A model generated the notes under the pieces. The model did not search any database. It was given only the letters and a program-made list of their open reading frames with translations, and was not told the DNA's origin. A stretch of 64,000 nt of DNA from Paraglaciecola sp. MB-3u-78. GTDB lineage: Bacteria > Pseudomonadota > Gammaproteobacteria > Enterobacterales > Alteromonadaceae. Numbering within the stretch: position 1 is the first letter of the stretch; each line of letters starts with the position of its first letter. The stretch spans positions 1 to 64,000 of the forward strand of contig NZ_PJCF01000004.1 of NCBI RefSeq assembly GCF_002835935.1, written 5' to 3'. Both the position numbers and the translations under genes were made by a program. Shown here piece by piece: positions 26,506 through 34,861 of this stretch.

Positions 26506-29500
26506 ATGTCAATTATAAAGTATCCCAAAAAGCTAAACCCGCTGCTAAAAGAGGCTGAGGCCAGCACAAACCAATTGCCGTTCAAGTCAGTAGTATTGTC
26601 CGCCAAAGATGAACTTCTGCACGAACTCCAAGTACACCAAATTACATTGGAGATGCAGAACGAAGAGCTACAACGTACTCATGCTGAATTAGAAAATGCC
26701 AAACAACGTTATGCAGATTTGTATGAATTTTCCCCCGTTAGTTATCTTACAGTAAGCCACGAAGGGGTAATCACCACAGCGAATCTTTCTAGTGCAGAGT
26801 TGCTGTGTGAACCTCGGAAGAAATTGCTTGGTCGTACCTTCTCCCACTATATCAGCTGCGAAGACCGCGACCACTTGCATCTACGTATTATGCTTGCGTT
26901 TAAAACAGGTGAATCATTGCATTGCGAACTTAAAATGCAGAGTGCAGACAATTCGACTTCCCATGTTTTTTTAGAATCTAAAAGCAATGAGGTTGATGAC
27001 AAGCCGAGCTTACTCATTACGCTGACTGACGTCACTGAGCGTAAACGAGCAGAAGAAGCGACCCAAACCGCCTCGCAATATTCTCGTAGCCTGATTGAAG
27101 CTAGCTTAGATCCATTGATCACCATCAGTGCCGAAGGTAAGATTACTGACGTAAACACCGCGACTGAAAAGGTAACGGGGGCAGAGCGTGCCAGCCTCAT
27201 TGGCAGTGACTTTGCTGACTACTTCACCGATCCTGAAGAAGCCCGTAACGGATACGAGCAAGTATTCTCGCAAGGCTATGTCACAGACTATCCGCTAGCA
27301 ATACGTCATGTATCAGGCAAGGTCACCGACGTACTCTATAACGCCAGTGTATACAAAGACCTCAAAGGCAATGTGCTGGGAGTTTTTGCCTCGGCACGGG
27401 ATGTCACTGAGCGTAAACGAGCAGAAGAAGCGACCCAAACCGCCTCGCAATATTCTCGTAGCCTGATTGAAGCCAGCTTAGACCCATTGGTCACCATCAG
27501 TGCCGAAGGTAAGATTACTGACGTGAACACCGCGACTGAGAAGGTGACGGGTACACACCGTACCAGCCTTATTGGCAGTGACTTTGCTAACTACTTCACC
27601 GACCCTGAAGAAGCCCGTAACGGTTACGAGCAAGTATTCTCAGAAGGCTATGTCACAGACTATTCGCTAGCGATACGTCATGTATCAGGCAAGGTCACCG
27701 ACGTACTCTATAACGCCAGTGTATACAAAGACCTCAAAGGCAATGTGCTGGGAGTTTTTGCCTCGGCACGGGATGTCACTGAGCGTAAACGAGCAGAAGA
27801 AGCGACGCAAACCGCCTCGCAATATTCTCGTAGCCTGATTGAAGCTAGCTTAGATCCATTGGTCACCATCAGTGCCGAAGGTAAGATTACTGACGTGAAC
27901 ATCGCGACTGAGAAGGTGACGGGTGCAGAGCGTACCAGCCTTATTGGTAGTGACTTTGCTAACTACTTCACCGATCCTGAAGAAGCCCGTAACGGTTACG
28001 AGCAAGTATTTTCGCAAGGCTATGTCACAGACTATCCGCTAGCGATACGTCATGTATCAGGCAAGGTCACCGACGTAATCTATAACGCCAGTGTGTACTA
28101 CAATGCAAATGGTGAGGTTGCAGGTGTTTTTGCCGCGGCACGCGATGCAGAACAGGCCTTAACTGCCACCATTTTCGAGTCTCAAGAAGGCATGTTTATC
28201 ACTGATGCCAATGCCGTGATCCGACGCGTTAATAAAGCTTTCACCAAGATTACTAGCTACACATCTGAAGATGCTATAGGCCAAAATTATGAGCTGCTTA
28301 GGTCAAATTTTCATGATAAAGCTTTCTACACCAAGAAGTGGGAGATTATCAATAACACCGGCATGTGGGCAGGTGAAACTATGGCTAAGCGTAAGAATGG
28401 TGAAATCTATCCACAGCATCTAAGCGTCACGGCTGTGAAGGATATTAAGGGCATTGTCACTAATTATGTGGCCACGTTGACCGATATTACCGAGAGCAAA
28501 GCCGCCTCGGATGAAATCAAGACTCTGGCGTTCTATGACATATTGACACACCTACCTAATCGTCGCTTGTTGATGGATAGACTTAAACAAGCCTTGGCTG
28601 CTAGAAGAAGAAGCGGCGCTGTACTGTTTTTAGATCTTGACCAATTTAAATCTCTCAATGACACCTTGGGACATGATATGGGTGATGTTCTGCTACAACA
28701 GGTGGCAAGTCGTCTCAGCAACTGCTTACGAAAAGGTGATACCGTAGCACGTTTAGGTGGCGATGAATTTGTCGTTTTACTAGAAGATTTAAGTGAACTG
28801 TCCATTGAAGCGGAAGCGCAAACTAAAAGGATCGCTGAAAAATTATTGAACGAACTGAACTTACCTTATCAACTGGGTACGTATGAGCATCGCAGCACCG
28901 CGAGTATAGGGGCCACGATATTTAGTGATCATGAGAAAGGGTTAGATACCATCATCAAGCAAGCCGATATTGCTATGTACCAAGCAAAAGCGGAAGGACG
29001 TAATACCATACGTTTCTACGACCCAAAAATGCAAGAGATCATCTCCAATCGCGTTAATATGGAACGTGATTTACGCCAAGCTATAGAGCAACAACAGTTT
29101 CAGCTGAATTACCAAATACAGGTAGATAGCTCGGGTCATCCATTGGGAGCAGAAGCCTTAATCCGATGGAAGCATCCTGAAGGCAATATGATTCCACCTA
29201 TACAATTCATTCCGTTAGCAGAAGAAACAGGGCTTATTTTACCCATTGGACAATGGGTGTTAGAGACGGCTTGCGCCCAACTCGCCGTCTGGCAGAAAAA
29301 TGCATATAGAAAACACTTTATACTGTCGGTTAACGTTAGCGCCAAACAGCTCCATCAAGCAAACTTTGTAACACAATTACAGGAAGCGATACAGCATAAC
29401 GGAATTGACCCAACAAAACTCAAGCTAGAACTGACGGAGAGTATGTTGGTCAAGGATATTGATTCCATTATTAATAAGATGAATACACTAAGCAAGATAG

Positions 29501-29814
29501 GTGTTCGGTTCTCATTAGATGACTTTGGTACCGGCTACTCATCACTGCAATATCTAAAAAAACTACCTTTATCTCAATTGAAAATAGATCAGTCATTTGT
29601 GCGCGACATTGTTGTCGACGAAAGCGACCTAGCCATCGTAAGTACGATTATCGCCATGGCGCATAGTTTGAATTTGGAGGTGATTGCTGAAGGGGTTGAG
29701 ACCGAGGAGCAAAAACAACTACTTATAGACAATGATTGTTTGCACTTTCAAGGCTATTTGTTCGGTAGGCCGGTGCCGATTGATGCATTTGAGGCTTTGC
29801 TTAGTTTACGTTGA
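26506..29814 (+). CDS. Cytoplasmic multi-PAS GGDEF-EAL c-di-GMP enzyme with triplicated PAS domain
   Basis: 1102 aa, no membrane segment. An N-terminal coiled coil (HELQVHQITLEMQNEELQR) and a first PAS are followed by three near-identical 124-residue units, each starting at ERKRAEEATQTASQ (about 178-549), then a further PAS. The GGDEF domain is intact (GGDEF at 751-755) and the EAL domain keeps the first-motif EAL (883-885), so both cyclase and phosphodiesterase activities are possible. The ATG at 26506 is chosen; a TTG at 26467 is possible. The DNA of the three units (27037-28152, 372 bp each) is also almost identical, so the array arose recently. Confidence 0.93.
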   Translation: MSIIKYPKKLNPLLKEAEASTNQLPFKSVVLSAKDELLHELQVHQITLEMQNEELQRTHAELENAKQRYADLYEFSPVSYLTVSHEGVITTANLSSAELLCEPRKKLLGRTFSHYISCEDRDHLHLRIMLAFKTGESLHCELKMQSADNSTSHVFLESKSNEVDDKPSLLITLTDVTERKRAEEATQTASQYSRSLIEASLDPLITISAEGKITDVNTATEKVTGAERASLIGSDFADYFTDPEEARNGYEQVFSQGYVTDYPLAIRHVSGKVTDVLYNASVYKDLKGNVLGVFASARDVTERKRAEEATQTASQYSRSLIEASLDPLVTISAEGKITDVNTATEKVTGTHRTSLIGSDFANYFTDPEEARNGYEQVFSEGYVTDYSLAIRHVSGKVTDVLYNASVYKDLKGNVLGVFASARDVTERKRAEEATQTASQYSRSLIEASLDPLVTISAEGKITDVNIATEKVTGAERTSLIGSDFANYFTDPEEARNGYEQVFSQGYVTDYPLAIRHVSGKVTDVIYNASVYYNANGEVAGVFAAARDAEQALTATIFESQEGMFITDANAVIRRVNKAFTKITSYTSEDAIGQNYELLRSNFHDKAFYTKKWEIINNTGMWAGETMAKRKNGEIYPQHLSVTAVKDIKGIVTNYVATLTDITESKAASDEIKTLAFYDILTHLPNRRLLMDRLKQALAARRRSGAVLFLDLDQFKSLNDTLGHDMGDVLLQQVASRLSNCLRKGDTVARLGGDEFVVLLEDLSELSIEAEAQTKRIAEKLLNELNLPYQLGTYEHRSTASIGATIFSDHEKGLDTIIKQADIAMYQAKAEGRNTIRFYDPKMQEIISNRVNMERDLRQAIEQQQFQLNYQIQVDSSGHPLGAEALIRWKHPEGNMIPPIQFIPLAEETGLILPIGQWVLETACAQLAVWQKNAYRKHFILSVNVSAKQLHQANFVTQLQEAIQHNGIDPTKLKLELTESMLVKDIDSIINKMNTLSKIGVRFSLDDFGTGYSSLQYLKKLPLSQLKIDQSFVRDIVVDESDLAIVSTIIAMAHSLNLEVIAEGVETEEQKQLLIDNDCLHFQGYLFGRPVPIDAFEALLSLR
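27037..28152 (+). repeat. Three tandem 372-bp repeats encoding PAS units
   Basis: Unit starts at 27037, 27409 and 27781 are exactly 372 bases apart. Differences among units are few and mostly single bases; the third diverges at its end (YYNANGEVAGVF instead of YKDLKGNVLGVF). In-frame unit length (124 codons) lets copy number change without breaking the gene. Confidence 0.95.
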
Positions 29815-30320
29815 TTGGTATCTATGGTCGGATAAAAGGGCACCCACTTATTCAACTATACGTAACTTAAGATATAGAACCATCCCAATTTTCAAAGAAA
29901 ATGGGGCAAAAAAGGGTCGGGTTGCTTGCTTCACAATATTCTTGTTCAATCCCTCAACTTGTTTTCTTAACTGGCTTTCTTTGCGGGTGAACTTACCGCT
30001 ATGAGTAATAGATGGGGCCGTAGCAAAATTAATTTATTGAACAGAGGAGCATTTATCAAAATAGTGGATTTCAGCCACTCAACTAAGCAGCCACTTTCGC
30101 CCTCATTTAATTTTAATAGAGCAGGTTCCCAAACGGTGGTAAACGACATCGTTAAAACCCGTTTATTCGAGTCACCGCTACGGCTCCTTATGGCACAGGC
30201 GTTGTAAAAACTATTAGAAGTAATAACTTGATGAAATAATTCTCCACCGGTCCTCAAGAATTCGACTTTTCACACAGCCTAGGCACAAAGCACTCAGCCA
30301 GTTCTTCAGGTGCTGCTAGT
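29815..30320. other. Intergenic, no gene seen
   Basis: 506 bases after the GGDEF-EAL gene. The short ORFs on both strands have no recognisable features. It may be degenerate sequence linked to the broken gene that follows. Confidence 0.45.
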
Positions 30321-30867
30321 CTATTGACTAAAAACCTCAGGGTACAACTTTTTAGCGGGGACGTTTTTGAATTCATCCATCAAGTGAGTAAAAAGCTTGT
30401 CCTCTATCACGGCATCAAGTGAGGCAAGTACCTCTTCTATAATGTTCGCTCAAGTCACCCTTTAATACGCCAGCTTGTAGCATAATCTGGTATTGCATAA
30501 AACTGGCAAAATCTTCTGATAACCAACGGTATTCTGGGCCTAAATAGGGCAGGGCCATATGCGCAAGCTCATGATAAAGGGTCCAGTCGTCAATAAATTT
30601 GGTTAGACCAAAACGCGTGTCTACATGAAAATGTACACTGCCTTTTCCACCTCTCCTTGTATAAGCCCAAGGTACAGGTTGATTGGATTTTTTTTGGTAG
30701 AGGTGCAATGACAGTGGTGTTGGGTAAATACCTAATGTGGCACGAGTCGCATTCACCCCCAGAGTTAGCCAGCTTTGTAGCATCTTGTTTTGCTCTTCAT
30801 TAAAAGCTGATAACCCATGTACTTTAAATTGATCTTCTGTCAGCCAGAATTCGACACGAGTGAACCA
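30321..30867 (-). pseudogene. Metallopeptidase-like gene (HELAH) with truncated start and internal deletion
   Basis: The open part (30415-30783) contains LYHELAHMALPYLG, an HExxH zinc motif, and YRWLSEDFASFMQYQ, a likely distal ligand region. In-frame coding continues upstream as FTRVEFWLTEDQFKVHGLS but meets a stop (30868-30870) without a start codon, so the 5' end is lost. Downstream, after HYRRGT, another frame reads EEVLASLDAVIEDKLFTHL and then EFKNVPAKKLYPEVF before a stop at 30321, plausibly the original C-terminus joined by a deletion. The gene looks inactive. Family uncertain. Confidence 0.6.
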
Positions 30868-30937
30868 CTAAAAATATATAGATGCTTAGTTTGAGCCATT
30901 TTAATGTGTGTGATCCCGTCATTATGAGTTTATGAAC

Positions 30938-31669
30938 CTAAGGTATGGTGAAAAAATCAATCGCCATCTTATACATTTGTATGGCTAATGCTGCGTCATA
31001 TCTGTCACCTTCATCACGCATAAAGGCATGCTGGGCGTTCACTTCGTGCCAGCTGAAGTCACATTTATTTTGGCTGAGGGTTTGGTGGATCAGAGTACGC
31101 CCTTTTGCTGAAACATGAGGGTCTTGCTTACCAAATACCAACACCATAGGGCAGCGAATATCGATACTTCTGGTTAAAGTGTCATTGCCTAGTGTGCAAG
31201 GCAATGTATTGGAATGGATATCGGTGGGGTACAAACAAAAAGCCGCCGTTACTTGTTGATTTAATGCCGCCCTAAAAGCCAAGTGTCCACCAATACACAC
31301 CCCCATCACGCTCACCTTATCTGTGCAGTAAGTCTGCTGTTGGATAAAAGTAACCATCGCTTGGGTATCAGAGTCATGATGCTCTAGGGGTTTTGTGAGT
31401 TTATCTGCGTTGCCTTTGTCTTTCCCTGCATCGTCATAAGCCAAAACATTTCCCTGTGGGTTCAGTTCGTGGAAAATTTCAGGTACTAACACCACAAAAC
31501 CATGACTTGCCAATATTTGCGCACTGCGAGTGATAGGGCTGGTTTGTTGAAATATCTCTGAGTAAAAGATAATAGTCGGATATTTCCCTTCCTTTGAAGG
31601 GCGAAATACCGATGTACGCATTAGGCCCGTTTCAGTTTGAATATCGTTAATGTGATACTGAATAATCAT
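30938..31669 (-). CDS. Dienelactone hydrolase family protein
   Basis: 243 aa from the ATG at 31669, which has AAGGA upstream; the codon at 31708 adds an extension without RBS. The alpha/beta-hydrolase fold shows the DLH-type catalytic set: nucleophile Cys in MGVCIGGHLAF, Asp in FGKQDPHV and His in NAQHAFMRD, plus the Glu of FYSEIFQ that activates the Cys in true dienelactone hydrolases. It may hydrolyse lactones or esters in the cytoplasm. No ring-cleavage genes are adjacent, so a specific pathway role is not indicated. Confidence 0.9.
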   Translation of the reverse strand: MIIQYHINDIQTETGLMRTSVFRPSKEGKYPTIIFYSEIFQQTSPITRSAQILASHGFVVLVPEIFHELNPQGNVLAYDDAGKDKGNADKLTKPLEHHDSDTQAMVTFIQQQTYCTDKVSVMGVCIGGHLAFRAALNQQVTAAFCLYPTDIHSNTLPCTLGNDTLTRSIDIRCPMVLVFGKQDPHVSAKGRTLIHQTLSQNKCDFSWHEVNAQHAFMRDEGDRYDAALAIQMYKMAIDFFTIP

Positions 31670-31800
31670 GTTTATCCTTAATAAGTCCGGCAAATTCAGG
31701 TCAGTCATTATAAAGACCTGATTGAGGTAAATTTTATTGCTTGTATTTTTTAAATCTGCCTACACTTCATTGTTATGAAAGTCGTATATATCAGTCATTT

Positions 31801-32259
31801 ATGAATCGTGGGTTAGGAATATTTCTGACCTTGTTTTTTGCGGCCTGTTTTTTGGCGTTACAGTTGCACTCAGTCGGTGAGACTCAGTCTGAGTATAATG
31901 ATAAACGAATCCTTCATATTGAAGCAGTCAGTGCAAGCCTAATAGATAAGAGTATTGATAATAGATTTATCTATATTCAACATCGCTCATCAAAACAAAC
32001 TTATTTATCTCAACAAAAAACAAAACTTAAACAGCAACGCCAATACCTTTCAGGAATAGAGCGACAAGTAGAACATGCATTTCAAGTGTTTATGCTCGAA
32101 TGTTTCGCTGCTATTTGCCTAAATTACCAAGAAAAGTTATTCACATCATTTAAATACCTACAGAAACTTGAACTCTCTTTTGAATTTAATCCTATTTTAA
32201 TCTCCAATCTTATGCAGGTTCACAACGATGAATCTGACGCGTCAATCTCTCTTAGTTAA
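31801..32259 (+). CDS. Unknown protein with one N-terminal membrane segment
   Basis: 152 aa from the ATG at 31801. A hydrophobic stretch (GIFLTLFFAACFLALQL) could be a signal anchor; the rest is polar with a Lys/Gln-rich region (QQKTKLKQQRQYLS) and two Cys. No known family recognised. It is on the plus strand, divergent from the hydrolase. Confidence 0.55.
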   Translation: MNRGLGIFLTLFFAACFLALQLHSVGETQSEYNDKRILHIEAVSASLIDKSIDNRFIYIQHRSSKQTYLSQQKTKLKQQRQYLSGIERQVEHAFQVFMLECFAAICLNYQEKLFTSFKYLQKLELSFEFNPILISNLMQVHNDESDASISLS

Positions 32260-32342
32260 ACGTTATTAATCGGCAAATATTTTTTGCCTAATGTTAGATT
32301 ATTTTGGTTCGCTGCATATCGGCTAGCCATTTATTGAGAGAT

Positions 32343-32612
32343 ATGATGGATATTTTAATTGTTTTATGGCATTTGATGAAGCCTTGGTTGTGTTTTATTG
32401 TCTTTATTTACTTATGTATAAAAATGACGGGTTGGGCAAAAAACAGGAAAGCGGGAGCTATTGCTTTTGGCCTGTTTTTTCAAATGATCTTGCCTGATCC
32501 TAGTGCGAAAATCACTATAGATGCAGTGGTAGAGCGTAAACAAGAGGCTAAAAAGCAACAGGAAGGAGACAGGGAACCAAAAGACGAAAATGATACTCAG
32601 GACTTATCCTAG
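32343..32612 (+). CDS. Small membrane protein, unknown
   Basis: 89 aa from the ATG at 32343 (or 32346). It has hydrophobic segments (WLCFIVFIYLCI and AIAFGLFFQMIL) and a highly charged C-terminal tail with many Lys, Glu and Asp (RKQEAKKQQEGDREPKDEN). Topology suggests a two-helix inner-membrane protein with a cytosolic tail. Function not recognised. Confidence 0.55.
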   Translation: MMDILIVLWHLMKPWLCFIVFIYLCIKMTGWAKNRKAGAIAFGLFFQMILPDPSAKITIDAVVERKQEAKKQQEGDREPKDENDTQDLS

Positions 32613-32712
32613 TTCTTTTGCTTCTAAATTAGCTGTTGTTGGTGGCTTATTACTGTTCAAAAAACTGCTAAATTAGTCACCAAGTTAATATATATTTTAA
32701 ATGAGAAATAGC

Positions 32713-32994
32713 ATGTTTGATGTAAATGAATATTTTGATGGAAAAGTGAAGTCTATTGCTTTTGATACCGACACGTTACCCGCAACTATGGGAGTCATGG
32801 CTATTGGTGAGTATGAGTTCGCCACGAGTCAGTTTGAAACTATGACGGTAGTCAGTGGCGCTATGACTGTGCAATTGCCTGGCAGCGAACAATGGCAGAC
32901 CTTTGGACCGAATGAACAGTTTACGATAGAAGCAGATCAACGTTTTAAGGTGCAAGTGAAAAGCAACACCGCTTATTTATGCATCTACGGCTAA
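32713..32994 (+). CDS. ppnP: Pyrimidine/purine nucleoside phosphorylase
   Basis: 93 aa, the usual PpnP (former YaiE/DUF1255) length, starting [15 protein letters not shown] at the ATG 32713. It is a small cupin that splits nucleosides with phosphate. Family features: [32 protein letters not shown] and the C-terminal [11 protein letters not shown] short gap of 22 bases separates it from the next gene, so the two may be cotranscribed. Confidence 0.95.
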   Translation: MFDVNEYFDGKVKSIAFDTDTLPATMGVMAIGEYEFATSQFETMTVVSGAMTVQLPGSEQWQTFGPNEQFTIEADQRFKVQVKSNTAYLCIYG

Positions 32995-33016
32995 TCGTTT
33001 AGGTAGACCAGAACAC

Positions 33017-33364
33017 ATGAACAAAACCGTCAAAAAATTAGATAATAATGTGGTAAAGGCACTGACGATTGTTTGCGAGAATGCGAAACAAGACATAGTT
33101 GGTTTTGAGTGGTTAACCCACTCAGCCAATTATGCCAACTTTCCAGGGAGTTTAGTGATCACTTGTGTATTAGATCAGTCTGACTCACTAAATTCAATGC
33201 TCGTTAGCGAGCAAGATAAGGCGCTACGTAAGCAAATTCAACAGCAATTATTCAACGCTGGGGTTTTGCTAAAAGATGCGCGGCGCCATGTGTTTTTTGA
33301 TACGGAACAGGCCTGTCGGTTGGAACATAATGGGGATTGGAAACGCAGGTTAGCTGTGAACTAG
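33017..33364 (+). CDS. Conserved hypothetical protein (often labelled Fis-family regulator)
   Basis: 115 aa. The sequence VKALTIVCENAKQDIVGFEWLTHSANY then FPGSLVITCVLD matches a conserved gammaproteobacterial family that databases sometimes call a Fis-family regulator, although I see no Fis helix-turn-helix. Probably a cytoplasmic alpha/beta protein. Function unknown. Confidence 0.75.
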   Translation: MNKTVKKLDNNVVKALTIVCENAKQDIVGFEWLTHSANYANFPGSLVITCVLDQSDSLNSMLVSEQDKALRKQIQQQLFNAGVLLKDARRHVFFDTEQACRLEHNGDWKRRLAVN

Positions 33365-33722
33365 AGCCAATCACTCATTTTGGTGAAATTAACTAAACCA
33401 TTTTTGGGATTGATGTCGCACATAGCTTACACCTGATTATTTCTCACCCCATAAGCACAAATGCACCTAGCGCCCAATCAATGCAATTCAGAGTATGCAA
33501 GCAATCTACTATTTAACGTAGGACGATGCAGCTCAATAACTTGATAGCGTCCCGTCTCTTGAAGACAATCTCGGCATAACTAACATTTTTTTGAGAGTAC
33601 CTAATGTACTATTTTAAGGGATAATGCGGTTCAAAAATAAGAGACCCAGAGGGAGACAATCAAATTACAATACAAGGGTGAAATGACCTGTAGTGGGTTT
33701 TTATTTCCCATGAAAAACCAGA
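33365..33722. other. Intergenic, possible lost 5' end of the next gene
   Basis: 358 bases. The downstream PEP-CTERM-like fragment lacks a signal peptide. An ATG at 33710 (ATGAAAAACCAG) ends after six codons, so the original start region may have decayed here. No other feature seen. Confidence 0.4.
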
Positions 33723-34178
33723 TTGACTGACCGTGGGAATTTCATCGTATATGCCTTTTTTCCAGACATTACTATTTCAGGTAATTTAGGAATAAAATAC
33801 AATTTTGAACAGAATTGCTCGAACTCTTTAGCGTGTTATGCGGCAGCAAGTGCCTGGCAAAATTTATTTGGCTCAGTTGCTGGCACTCCAGTTAATGGTG
33901 AGGATAAATCTTATCAGACCCGCTCATTTGGCCTGTATGCGGATGAGAATGGTTTGCTTCGTGCAGGTGGCTCATATTTAAATCGAAGTGGTAGCGCAAA
34001 CATTTATGGGAGCGAATTTAACAGCGATTATTCTAGTGGCATAAGTGCTGCTGAAAAGCTTTATTATGGTACTTTCCTCATTAAATCGGATTTAAAAACC
34101 ATGGCAAGTCTTGTGAATGTTGCTGTTGTCGACGCCCCGCATATTCATTATTATTGCTTGTATTTGGTGTTTTTTTAG
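33723..34178 (+). pseudogene. Decayed PEP-CTERM-like surface protein
   Basis: The 151-residue open frame starts at a TTG, has no signal peptide, and is rich in Ser, Gly, Asn and Tyr (SYLNRSGSANIYGSEF), like a secreted ectodomain. Near the end the frame reads VDAPHIHYYCLYLVFF and stops; the next frame over reads FIIIACIWCFFSKKKSK, a membrane segment and basic tail of the sorting-signal type. One frameshift near 34140 would therefore have removed the sorting signal. The gene has lost both its start and its C-terminal anchor. Confidence 0.5.
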
Positions 34179-34283
34179 TAAAAAGAAAAGTAAATTAATA
34201 ACTCGTTCTCTTACTACTCATTCCGTAAGCAATGAAACAGTGCTTGGGATGGTTTAGCCTTTTTCTGAAAGAAATATCCTAAA

Positions 34284-34646
34284 TTATTGAGTAAATTTTG
34301 TTTCCAATACTGCTTCTCTTTCTCTCTCCGTTAATATGCCAATCAGCACTGTTTGTCGACGGTATTTTGTGGTTTGTGGGCCGTTGTCTAAAAGACTTGC
34401 CATAAATAGTTCTGGTTGGTGAATATGCTCCATCAAACTCGACCAAAACAAATAAGCACCATGACGCATTTTACCGCATTCGTAACGGGCTTCTATTGTA
34501 TCCAGCACTTGCGGGATATAGTGCTGGTTAGCGATAAGTTTTTCGGCCATAGCTTTATGTAAACACAGAATTTGTTTATCAATATTACTTTGCTGGGCGG
34601 TTTTTGGCCGGTCTCTCACAGGCTTCCGTGTGTGCTGGTAACCCAT
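34284..34646 (-). CDS. Conserved hypothetical protein, unknown
   Basis: 120 aa, mostly alpha-helical by composition, basic N-terminus (RKPVRDRPKTAQQS), then KAMAEKLIANQHYIPQVLDT. Its ATG overlaps the stop of the preceding DUF3820 gene by one base (TAATG), a strong sign of translational coupling. It has no signal peptide. No family recognised. Confidence 0.65.
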   Translation of the reverse strand: MGYQHTRKPVRDRPKTAQQSNIDKQILCLHKAMAEKLIANQHYIPQVLDTIEARYECGKMRHGAYLFWSSLMEHIHQPELFMASLLDNGPQTTKYRRQTVLIGILTEREREAVLETKFTQ

Positions 34647-34861
34647 TAATCGTCTCTTAACAGCGGCGCCAGCATGGGCTCTAAACCATTAACCTTAACC
34701 TCATGCATCAATGCGAGTTGCTGGCCTAATTTTCCCTCAGGAAAACCTTTGTTATTGAACCAAACTAAGTAAGGTTCAGGTAAGTGCAATAATTTTATAC
34801 CCGCGTATTTTCCAAAAGGCATGGTTTGATTAATTGCGTCCAAGAGCGCTTGTTTATCCAT
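34646..34861 (-). CDS. DUF3820 family protein
   Basis: 71 aa. The sequence MPFGKYAGIKLLHLPEPYLVWF, then KGFPEGKLGQQLALMHEVKVNGLE, is the typical DUF3820 signature. These small proteins are common in gammaproteobacteria and of unknown role, with a likely nucleic-acid link by analogy only. Its start overlaps the ABC transporter stop by 8 bases, so it is cotranscribed with that gene and with the downstream hypothetical. Confidence 0.85.
   Translation of the reverse strand: MDKQALLDAINQTMPFGKYAGIKLLHLPEPYLVWFNNKGFPEGKLGQQLALMHEVKVNGLEPMLAPLLRDD

Noticed and set aside
29967-30257. Minus-strand ORF of 96 residues after the GGDEF-EAL gene
   Set aside because: No recognisable domain, no RBS, and an overlapping ORF on the other strand of equal quality.
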